Shown here: in pieces, positions 57,897 to 64,000 of the stretch
Numbering within the stretch: position 1 is the first letter of the stretch
How the letters are laid out: each line of letters starts with the position of its first letter
Assembly (NCBI GenBank): GCA_002343445.1
Contig: DDSP01000034.1
Span: 56,021 to 120,020 of the forward strand
DNA: 64,000 bases
Direction: 5' to 3'
From: Chthonomonas sp. UBA2387
Lineage (GTDB): Bacteria; Armatimonadota; Fimbriimonadia; Fimbriimonadales; Fimbriimonadaceae
The notes under the pieces: model-generated
Seen by the model: only the letters and a program-made list of their open reading frames with translations
The model's database searches: none
What the model was told of the DNA's origin: nothing
Translations under genes and position numbers: made by a program

Positions 57897-59429
57897 ATGA
57901 GTCTGATCGGACGGGTGGGACGCCGAAGCTGGCGGTCGAGGCTCGCGATGACCCTGCTCTACATCGGGCTCGTCGCGGGTGCGATCACCACCGTCTACCC
58001 GTTCCTCCTCATGATGGCCACGGGCTTCAAGGGCCCCACCGACCAGAACGACAACCGCCTCATCCCCGCCTTCTGGTCCGACGACCAAGAACTGCTGGCC
58101 AAGTACCGCGACGACAAATACTCCTCCAACCTCAGCTGGATCAAGAGCAACGGCATCGGCACCGACGCGCCGGACGACGTCGTGGACAAGTACGAGGCCT
58201 TCCTCCTGGCCCTGCCGAACGATGCGTGGAGCGCAGGATTCGCCACCGCGCCCAATCAGGTCACCAGCCGCCTGAAGCAGCGCTACCAAGCCTGGGTGCG
58301 GCAACGGTTCGCCACCATTGACGACCTCAACAAGGCTTACATCGAGGAGAACGTCGCGTTCCAGACGGTCAACCCGCCCGCCGAGCAGTTCGAGCGCCGC
58401 GTCTGGCGCCCGCTCGGGGGCAGGAAGTGGGACGAGTGGCAGGAGTTCAAAGCCAGTCTCCCCACCGAGTTCCGCATTCCCGTCCGCAAGACGCGGCTCT
58501 ACCAAGAGTGGCTAAGATCCAAGTACCAGAACCAATTCGGCGAAGTCCCCGCCGCGACGCGGGGAGCAGCGACCGACTTCGAGACGATCGTCCTCGGCCC
58601 AAGCGCCGACCTGGACGAGTTCGAGCGCGAGTGGCCGAACCGAGAGCACATCGAACGCTCGGTCGAAGCCGCTTGGGCCGAGATCGCCTCGGGGCCCATG
58701 CCCATCGCCGCCTATGAAGAGAGAGTCGTGCGCCGCGATGCGGGCGCGTTGCGCAAGGAGTTCTCCGCTCGCAACTACGGCTACGTGCTCGACTACATCC
58801 TGCTGAACGGGCGGGTCGTCTGGAACACGGCGCTGTTCTGCCTGCTGGCCGTAGGGACGCAGCTCGTGGTGAACCCGCTGGCCGCATACGCCTTGTCGCG
58901 GTATCCCGTGAAGTCCTCGCTCAAGATTCTGCTGTTCCTCTTGGCGACCATGGCGTTTCCCGCCGAAGTGGCCATGATTCCATCGTTCCTGCTGCTCAAG
59001 GACTTGGGTCTGCTGAACACGTACGCCGCTCTCGTTCTGCCCGCCGCAGCGAGCGGCTACATGATCTTCCTGCTCAAGGGCTTCTTCGACTCGCTGCCGC
59101 AGGAGTTGTACGAATCGGCGCAGATGGACGGTGCGAAGGAGACGACGATGATGGCGCGGATCGCACTGCCCCTGAGCCGGCCCGTCTTGGGCTACCTGGC
59201 GCTGCTGGCGTTCATGGGTGCCTATTCGGCGTTCCTCTACGCCTTTCTCGTCGTGCAAGACCAACGGATGTGGACGCTGATGGTGTGGATCTACCAGTTG
59301 CAGGGGACCGCGCCGAAAGCCGTGATGATGGCGGCGGTGGCTTTGGCGGCTCTGCCCACGCTGGTCGTGTTCCTGCTGGCGCAACGGGTGATCATGCGAG
59401 GCATCGTACTGCCCGGCGACGAAAAGTGA
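57897..59429 (+). CDS. MalG-like carbohydrate ABC permease with large extracytoplasmic insert
   Basis: 510 residues, against about 280 in ordinary MalG-type permeases. The first span (LAMTLLYIGLVAGAITTVY, with PFLLMMATGFKGP after it) is followed by a soluble insert of about 230 residues (about 45-285; contains KYEAFLLALPNDAWSAGF and RRVWRPLGGRKWDEWQEF) before the remaining spans resume at NTALFCLLAVGTQLVVN. The EAA loop that contacts the ATPase is intact (ELYESAQMDGAKETTMMARI). The C-terminus VIMRGIVLPGDEK is canonical (usually R-G-L-t-x-G-A-v-K-G). No partner permease, ATPase or binding protein is adjacent. The insert may replace or dock a substrate-binding protein. Confidence 0.85.
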   Translation: MSLIGRVGRRSWRSRLAMTLLYIGLVAGAITTVYPFLLMMATGFKGPTDQNDNRLIPAFWSDDQELLAKYRDDKYSSNLSWIKSNGIGTDAPDDVVDKYEAFLLALPNDAWSAGFATAPNQVTSRLKQRYQAWVRQRFATIDDLNKAYIEENVAFQTVNPPAEQFERRVWRPLGGRKWDEWQEFKASLPTEFRIPVRKTRLYQEWLRSKYQNQFGEVPAATRGAATDFETIVLGPSADLDEFEREWPNREHIERSVEAAWAEIASGPMPIAAYEERVVRRDAGALRKEFSARNYGYVLDYILLNGRVVWNTALFCLLAVGTQLVVNPLAAYALSRYPVKSSLKILLFLLATMAFPAEVAMIPSFLLLKDLGLLNTYAALVLPAAASGYMIFLLKGFFDSLPQELYESAQMDGAKETTMMARIALPLSRPVLGYLALLAFMGAYSAFLYAFLVVQDQRMWTLMVWIYQLQGTAPKAVMMAAVALAALPTLVVFLLAQRVIMRGIVLPGDEK

Positions 59430-59454
59430 CGCGGACGCCAAGGATGGATGTCCC

Positions 59455-60444
59455 TTACCAACGAATCAAGTTCGCGCCCCAGACCAGGCCAGCGCCGAAC
59501 CCGACCGTCATCACGACCATGCCTGGCTTGAGTCGTCCGTCGCGCTCGGCTTCATAGAGCCCCAGCGGGATGGAACCTGCGCTGGTGTTGCCGAACCGGT
59601 CCACATTGACGAACACCTTCTCCGGTGGAAGTTCCAGTCGTTTCGCAGCCGACTCGATGATACGGAGGTTGGCTTGGTGAGGCACGAAGAGGTCGATATC
59701 CTCTGCCGTGATCCCGGCTTGGTCGAGCAGTCGGCAACAGGCGTCGCCCATCGCTGTGACCGCGAAGCGATAGACTTCGCGCCCGGCCATGAAGATGTGG
59801 TGGCTGTGGTCGCCGTGTCGCGGCGAACACATGGGGTACTTGGAGCCGCCGACTTCAAGTTTGATGTGCTCCGCGCCGCCGCCGTCCGAGAGCATCACGG
59901 TCTTCAGCACGCCTCGGTCGGTGTCGGTTCTGCCATGCAGCACGATTGCGCCCGCCCCATCGCCGAAGAGCACGCAGGTCGAACGGTCGGTCCAGTCCAC
60001 GAACTTGCTGAGGACGTCAACGCCCACGACGAGCACGTTGCGAACCTGACCCGCTTCGATCATGGCCGAAGCCGTTGCCGTGGCATAGATGAAGCCTGCG
60101 CACGCGGCGCCCAAATCGAACGCGCCCGCCTTGCTCGCGCCAATAGCGTCTTGGATGAGGCACGAGGTGGATGGGAATGGCATGTCCCCGCTAACGGTCG
60201 CGCAGATGACCATGTCGAGATCGTCTGGAGCGATGCCTGCGTGATCCAGGGCTTCGCGTGCAGCGATGACGCCAAGCGTCGAGGCCGTCTCGTCCTCGGT
60301 GCAAATCCGACGCTCGCGGATGCCCGTGCGCTGTGCGATCCACTCGTCGTTGGTGTCAACGATCTTGGACAGGTCGTCGTTGGTCAGGACTTTGGAGGGG
60401 ATGCCGTGGCCGATGCCTTCGACGACGGCGTGGATGGTCTTCAT
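59455..60444 (-). CDS. fabH: Beta-ketoacyl-ACP synthase III
   Basis: 329-residue condensing enzyme that starts fatty-acid synthesis from acetyl-CoA and malonyl-ACP. Catalytic residues are visible: Cys in DLGAACAGFIYATA, His in FVPHQANLRIIESA and Asn in VDRFGNTSAGSIPLGL. N-terminal WIAQRTGIRERRI is typical. The start ATG 60444 overlaps the plsX stop (ATGA); an upstream frame extension lies inside plsX. Last gene of yceD-plsX-fabH. Confidence 0.96.
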   Translation of the reverse strand: MKTIHAVVEGIGHGIPSKVLTNDDLSKIVDTNDEWIAQRTGIRERRICTEDETASTLGVIAAREALDHAGIAPDDLDMVICATVSGDMPFPSTSCLIQDAIGASKAGAFDLGAACAGFIYATATASAMIEAGQVRNVLVVGVDVLSKFVDWTDRSTCVLFGDGAGAIVLHGRTDTDRGVLKTVMLSDGGGAEHIKLEVGGSKYPMCSPRHGDHSHHIFMAGREVYRFAVTAMGDACCRLLDQAGITAEDIDLFVPHQANLRIIESAAKRLELPPEKVFVNVDRFGNTSAGSIPLGLYEAERDGRLKPGMVVMTVGFGAGLVWGANLIRW

Positions 60445-61436
60445 GGGGTGACTGGCTCCAGTTGGCCGATGCTGTCTCGGATGGTCTCCAGAATCCGGTT
60501 GTCGGTGGCGTGGTGGGCCTTGATGATCGCGTTCCGGATGGCCTTCGCGTTGCTCCTCCCGTGGCAGATCATCGTGAGTCCGTTCAACCCGAGCAGGGGC
60601 GACCCACCGTACTCGGCGTAATCCATCTGCTTCCGCAGTGGGGCGAGGATGCGCTTGAGCGGCAGGAAGAACGCTTTGCCGATCGGGTTCTCGGGGACCT
60701 GCGCCTTGATGGTGCCCAGAATGTACTCCGCCACGCCTTCGCTCGTCTTGAGCGTGATGTTGCCCACAAAGGCGTCGCAAACCACCACGTCGCATCGGCC
60801 CAGAAACATGTCCTTGCCCTCGATATTGCCCGAAAACCACGGGAAGCGGGAGAGCAGTTTGTAGGCCTGTTTGGCGAATTGGTTGCCCTTGCCTTCTTCC
60901 TCGCCGATATTGAGCAGGTGGACCGTGGGTTCCTTGCGGTCGAGCGCCTTCTGAGCGTACGCGCGACCCATCATCGCGAATTCGACGAGATGCTCGGGGT
61001 CAACGTCCGGGCTCGCGCCTGCATCCAGCAGCAAGAACCCGCCGTTGGCATTGGGGAATTGGCTGGCGATCGCGGGTCGGTGGACGCCTGCCATCTGCCG
61101 CCAAGTGAGCAGTGAAACCGCTGTGGCGGCGCCCGTGTTGCCTGCCGACACCATGCTCGTGGCTTCGCCGTCGCGCACGATGTTGGCCGCGACCACAAGC
61201 GAGGCGTCCTTCTTGCGGCGGAAGGCTTCGGTGGGCGACTCGTCCATGCCGATCTCTTCGCTGGCATGCCGCAACGTCAGGTTCTTGGGCAAGGTCGAAG
61301 GCAACAAGGGTTCTAGGCGGGCCAGATCGCCGACAAGGATGATGCCGCCGGAAATGAGCGGGGCTGCTTCGAGCGTGCCTTTGACGATCTCGCCCGGGGC
61401 GTGGTCGCCGCCCATCGCATCCACGGCAACGATCAC
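60441..61436 (-). CDS. plsX: Phosphate acyltransferase PlsX
   Basis: 331-residue enzyme making acyl-phosphate from acyl-ACP for phospholipid synthesis. Start GTG 61436 overlaps the yceD stop (GTGA). Family blocks: VAVDAMGGDHAPGEIVKG, MVSAGNTGAATA, NIGEEEGKGNQFAKQAYKLL, FSGNIEGKDMFLGRCDVVVCDAFVGN and YGGSPLLGLNGLTMICHG. Complete length. The order plsX-fabH is the standard lipid-synthesis arrangement. Confidence 0.96.
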   Translation of the reverse strand: MIVAVDAMGGDHAPGEIVKGTLEAAPLISGGIILVGDLARLEPLLPSTLPKNLTLRHASEEIGMDESPTEAFRRKKDASLVVAANIVRDGEATSMVSAGNTGAATAVSLLTWRQMAGVHRPAIASQFPNANGGFLLLDAGASPDVDPEHLVEFAMMGRAYAQKALDRKEPTVHLLNIGEEEGKGNQFAKQAYKLLSRFPWFSGNIEGKDMFLGRCDVVVCDAFVGNITLKTSEGVAEYILGTIKAQVPENPIGKAFFLPLKRILAPLRKQMDYAEYGGSPLLGLNGLTMICHGRSNAKAIRNAIIKAHHATDNRILETIRDSIGQLEPVTP

Positions 61437-61960
61437 GTGCCCTCCTCCAGCAGGTTCTTCAACCGGTGGAACTCCAGTCGGCCGGGCTCGTTCTGCGATT
61501 CGATGATGCGTTCGCGAGCCTCCGGGCAGTCGCCATCCCAGCCGTACTCGCACACGGGCTGGAGCGGCAGGTTCACGATGAGCATCTGCCGGATCAGGGC
61601 GTCTACGATCAACGCATTGCCCTCGAAGAGTTGGTAAGGCTCGTCCGGCACGACCCGGGCAAAGTCCTGGGTGCCGTAGGAACTGGCGACGCCCTCGACG
61701 GGGAACTGCTCTTCGATATCGAGTTCGATCGTCTGCTCGATGGGTGCCGTGCAGCGGCTGCACTCGAACACGGCCCGCGCGGCAAAGTGACCCTTCAGCA
61801 ACAGCAGATTCCCTGTGCTGACGGCCTCCAAAGTCCCCTCGATCGGCGACACCAAGTCCAGGTCTTCTTCCTGGTCGAGTTCGGTGGACATCTCGTACCA
61901 GAGGGTTCGACCGGGATGCTGGAGCGCTTCGTTCAGATCGAGCAGTCCGGCGCGGTTCAT
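61433..61960 (-). CDS. yceD: YceD/DUF177 family protein
   Basis: 175-residue DUF177 protein, a partner of plsX and the L32 gene in most bacteria and linked to 23S rRNA accumulation. The zinc-type Cys pairs are seen: ECSRCTAPIEQTIELDIEEQ and VCEYGWDGDCPEA. Start ATG 61960 follows TAGAAT (61971-61976) by 10 nt. Unusually, rpmF, which normally sits between yceD and plsX, is missing because the two genes overlap by 4 bp. Confidence 0.88.
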   Translation of the reverse strand: MNRAGLLDLNEALQHPGRTLWYEMSTELDQEEDLDLVSPIEGTLEAVSTGNLLLLKGHFAARAVFECSRCTAPIEQTIELDIEEQFPVEGVASSYGTQDFARVVPDEPYQLFEGNALIVDALIRQMLIVNLPLQPVCEYGWDGDCPEARERIIESQNEPGRLEFHRLKNLLEEGT

Positions 61961-61970
61961 GGGGATTGAG

Positions 61971-61976
61971 ATTCTA
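61971..61976 (-). promoter_or_regulatory. -10 element of the yceD-plsX-fabH operon
   Basis: TAGAAT on the minus strand, 10 nt before ATG 61960. Confidence 0.5.
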
Positions 61977-62101
61977 CCTGTCACCGGTAGGGTCCCCCCG
62001 CCGAGGGTTGGACTGCCGGGCCGAGTGCCGTCGCGAGGGTTCCGATCTGGGGCTTTGGCCCGTTCACCGAACCCTGAAGCGCAAACGGGCGTTCGCGCCT
62101 G

Positions 62102-62107
62102 ATACAA
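62102..62107 (+). promoter_or_regulatory. -10 element of the Ro protein leader
   Basis: TACAAT about 360 nt upstream of the Ro start. Unlike nearly all other first genes here, this promoter would give a long untranslated leader or a separate small RNA. Confidence 0.5.
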
Positions 62108-62112
62108 TAACG

Positions 62113-62460
62113 AGTCGCTGGACAAAGCGCCAGCGACAAACCACCAATATGGTCCTCATCGCGCTACAACCCGCCGCCGACACGACCGGATTCCGGTCGC
62201 CTTACGGCGTGCCTTCCCAGCCCTTGTAGCCCGCGACTTTCGAGTTTCGGGCGAACGATCCGCCCGGGACGAGACCGACCTCTCCCCACGACCCGTTTTC
62301 GCGGCGATTACCGACGCCGGGCCCTTTGCCCGTCTCCGTCCTTCGCCGTTCTTGAGCCGACTTCCGCTTGGGCCGCTCAACCCTTGTCCGACGGAGTCGC
62401 GAGAAGGCTGGCCAGCCCCAACGTCGAGGCGTCGCCATCCGCCCATTCGATCAGGAGGAT
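62113..62460 (+). ncRNA. Long structured leader, candidate Ro-associated (Y-like) RNA
   Basis: 350 bases without a protein gene between a TACAAT box and the Ro start. Several hairpins can be read: GTCGCTGG (62116-62123) with CCAGCGAC (62132-62139); GACCGG-ATT-CCGGTC near 62187-62201; and GCCCG ... ACT-TTCG-AGT ... CGGGC near 62230-62253 with a UUCG tetraloop. Bacterial Ro (Rsr) genes often have a Y RNA gene next to them, so a Y-like RNA is a reasonable hypothesis. I could not find the conserved Y-RNA/YrlA sequences with certainty. A 26-codon frame (62149-62229) ending SPYGVPSQPL lies inside and could be a leader peptide. Confidence 0.3.
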
Positions 62461-62469
62461 CAACAACCA

Positions 62470-63840
62470 ATGACACTGCAAACGCCCGAACGGCAAGGAA
62501 CCGCCCCCACGTGGGCGAATCCCCACTCCATGGACCTGGACCGCATCCTGCGCCTGGGCGCCACGGGGTGGGTCCTGCCCGGGAACCCCCAGCCTGCGCC
62601 CGAGTGGCTGGTTGCCGCCCTCGGCACCCCGGCGGGACTGCCGCTCGTGGAGCGCATCGCGGGTTCGCACGCGCGTTTTGCAGTCGAGGCGCTGGCCGTG
62701 GCTGCCTGCTCGCCCTCGACGGTCGTGCGTGCGCGCGCGCTCGAGGTCATGCCGAGCGTGTGCCGCAGCAGCGAAGAGCTGTTCCGATTCCTGGCGATGG
62801 TGGATGCCGGCCGAGGGTGGGGAAGGAGTCTCCGAAGGGCCGTCCAAACGTGGTACTCCAGCCGATCGTTGCACGTACTGGCGCGCGAAGCCGCCCTCGA
62901 GAGTCCGACTTCGGGTTGGACGCACCGAGACGTTCTTCGGCTCGCCCACGTTCGACCCCAAACGCCTTCTCAGGCGGGGCTGTTCCGGTGGATCGCCACG
63001 GGTGCGGAAGTCGAGGAGCCCGCCGTAGCGGCAGCGCTCCGCCGCATCGCGCGGAGCCGTAACCCCTTGGAAGTCGCCTCGCTCATGCGCGACCATCGCA
63101 TCCCGATGGCCTGCGTCTCGCCCGAGTGGCGGGAATCACCCGACGCCTGGGCAGCGGTCCTTGTCTCTCGACCCGTCTCCGAAGCGTTGCAGCACCTGGC
63201 TCAGATGGGCCGGTGCGGTTTGCTGGTCGAAGGTGCGGCGGCGCTCGAAAGGCTCGCTCAGGCGCTGTCCGATGTCGCCGCGTTCTCGCCGATGGAGGCG
63301 GCCAGAGCGCTTACGGACTACGCTCAGGCGTCCGACGTCGTCTTGCCTCACGTGGTGGATCAACTCGACCGAGCGTGGTCTGCGGCGGCACGCGCGTTGC
63401 CCGCCACGGGCCTTCGAACGGTTTGGGCACTCGACCGAGAGCCTGGCGACCTGTTGGCCGCGGCTTTGGTCGAAATGGCGCGCGAGGGAGCGGCCAGCCC
63501 GGTTGCGGCGCGTGGCCCGGTTCGCGACTTGCCGATCACGCCTCGGCTGAGCCTGCTGGATGCGCGGCGCATCGTGGGCTCGCAATCGGGCGAACCCTCG
63601 CTCGAAGCCGAGATCGTGGATCACGCCGAACGCTGCGGGATCGAATGCGACGCGTTTGTGTTCGCGGGTTCCCCTCGGAATCCAGGGGCCCTGCGTGCCG
63701 CGTTGTCGTCGTACGCTCGCGCGATCGGCGTGCGTGCGGTCGCCGTGTTCGTAAGCCCCGAGCCCTTCGAAGAGGCCGGGCTGTGGTGCCTGACCGCTCG
63801 CGACGACCTGGGTCGGTGGATCCGGGACCTAGTGGCTTAG
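62470..63840 (+). CDS. rsr: Divergent bacterial Ro60 homologue (TROVE domain, degenerate vWA)
   Basis: 456 residues. Residues about 20-330 follow the TROVE ring of HEAT-like repeats: VCRSSEELFRFLAMVD, GWGRSLRRAVQTWYSSRS (matches GRALRKAIADWY of Ro60) and GWTHRDVLRLAHVRPQT (matches GWSHKDLLRLSHLKP). The C-terminal vWA-like part (DAFVFAGSPRNPGALRAAL to DLGRWIRDLVA) keeps the order of Ro60 but the D-x-S-x-S metal motif is absent (LSLLDARRIVGSQ there). Ro proteins bind Y RNAs and misfolded RNA; in bacteria Rsr with PNPase takes part in rRNA decay. Start ATG 62470 has aggagg 14 nt upstream. A structured leader precedes it. Confidence 0.82.
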   Translation: MTLQTPERQGTAPTWANPHSMDLDRILRLGATGWVLPGNPQPAPEWLVAALGTPAGLPLVERIAGSHARFAVEALAVAACSPSTVVRARALEVMPSVCRSSEELFRFLAMVDAGRGWGRSLRRAVQTWYSSRSLHVLAREAALESPTSGWTHRDVLRLAHVRPQTPSQAGLFRWIATGAEVEEPAVAAALRRIARSRNPLEVASLMRDHRIPMACVSPEWRESPDAWAAVLVSRPVSEALQHLAQMGRCGLLVEGAAALERLAQALSDVAAFSPMEAARALTDYAQASDVVLPHVVDQLDRAWSAAARALPATGLRTVWALDREPGDLLAAALVEMAREGAASPVAARGPVRDLPITPRLSLLDARRIVGSQSGEPSLEAEIVDHAERCGIECDAFVFAGSPRNPGALRAALSSYARAIGVRAVAVFVSPEPFEEAGLWCLTARDDLGRWIRDLVA

Positions 63841-64000
63841 CTTCGTGGTGTTCGGCTGGTGTTAGGGCCAAGGCTAGGGGAGTTCCCGAGTTCCCCTCTT
63901 CCACCGTAGGCGTCATTCAATGGGTGCTTGGGTTTCGCCGGTGGGAGAGGGGTTAGGGGTGAGGGCGCACCTCACTTGGGTCTGCGCCCCAAAAACGAGA
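63841..64000. other. Intergenic end of window
   Basis: 160 bp after the Ro gene. AGGGGA (63876-63881 area) can pair with TCCCCT (63893-63898 area) around GTTCCCGAGT, a weak hairpin without a T-run. No gene is visible before the edge. Confidence 0.4.

Noticed and set aside
62202..62438. Basic minus-strand frame as a possible missing ribosomal protein gene
   Set aside because: No L32 pattern (no N-terminal MAxPKxKxSK and no Cys motif), and it lies upstream of the yceD promoter.

Overview
The window is a GC-rich, densely packed bacterial chromosome segment without rRNA, recognisable tRNA, insertion sequences, prophage or CRISPR. Lineage is inferred from gene content. A kexin-like secreted protease ends in a 'carboxypeptidase-regulatory' type module that usually precedes a dockerin, and it occurs with many secreted S41/ThuA/phosphodiester-glycosidase proteins, a WAxxUGC selenoprotein and a bacterial Ro protein. 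This fits the Armatimonadota (Fimbriimonadia-like), but no marker here proves it.

Layout. 1-3716 (-): a polysaccharide-type ABC-2 exporter (permease, ATPase) translationally coupled to a truncated S8 protease with a P-domain. 3910-9793 (+): DEAD-box helicase, small membrane protein, asnS, alaS. 9793-11004: a four-helix-bundle gene interrupted by an in-frame TGA and invaded by 9-bp repeats, then a Uma2 gene. 11052-13762 (+): a duplicated membrane protein coupled to a GT28 glycolipid glycosyltransferase, then an orphan CoA-transferase B subunit. 13757-22985 (-): AAA ATPase, a partner-switching operon (nucleotidyltransferase pair, RsbW-like kinase, double STAS, PP2C phosphatase), a secreted orphan, MinD-like ATPase, glgA and a Fic protein. 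23146-29900 (+): a complete seven-subunit Mrp Na+/H+ antiporter operon (mrpA-G) and a zinc alcohol dehydrogenase.

29940-36899 holds a redoxin lipoprotein, a DUF3298 protein, a GT4, a WecA/TagO-type enzyme, a DUF4143 ATPase and an Eis-like acetyltransferase. 36945-40920 (+) is housekeeping: efp, rpsU (TTG start), ybeY, a DgkA-PAP2 fusion, a CNNM/CBS protein and a TPR protein. 40933-49941 holds a phosphodiester glycosidase, LD-carboxypeptidase, a four-PAS histidine kinase, an asparaginase-like Ntn hydrolase, a UGA-containing ResA-like selenoprotein, Hsp20, a second Uma2 and ThuA. 50146-59429 (+): sugar amidotransferase, GT4, a tricorn-like protease, an AAA ATPase, an orphan antitoxin and a MalG-like permease with a large insert. 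59455-61960 (-): yceD-plsX-fabH lipid operon. 62102-63840 (+): a long structured leader followed by a divergent Ro/TROVE protein.

Two themes run through the window. Many genes have a -10-like hexamer (TAGAAT, TACAAT, TACACT, TAGACT) only 5-10 nt before the start codon, which predicts widespread leaderless mRNAs, whereas operon-internal genes are joined by ATGA/GTGA stop-start overlaps. Several isolated accessory genes (AAA ATPase, Fic, DUF4143 ATPase) each carry their own perfect palindrome just upstream, as expected of self-contained, possibly horizontally moving units. The strongest candidates for special biology are the selenoprotein at 47156 and the Ro protein with its structured leader at 62102-63840.
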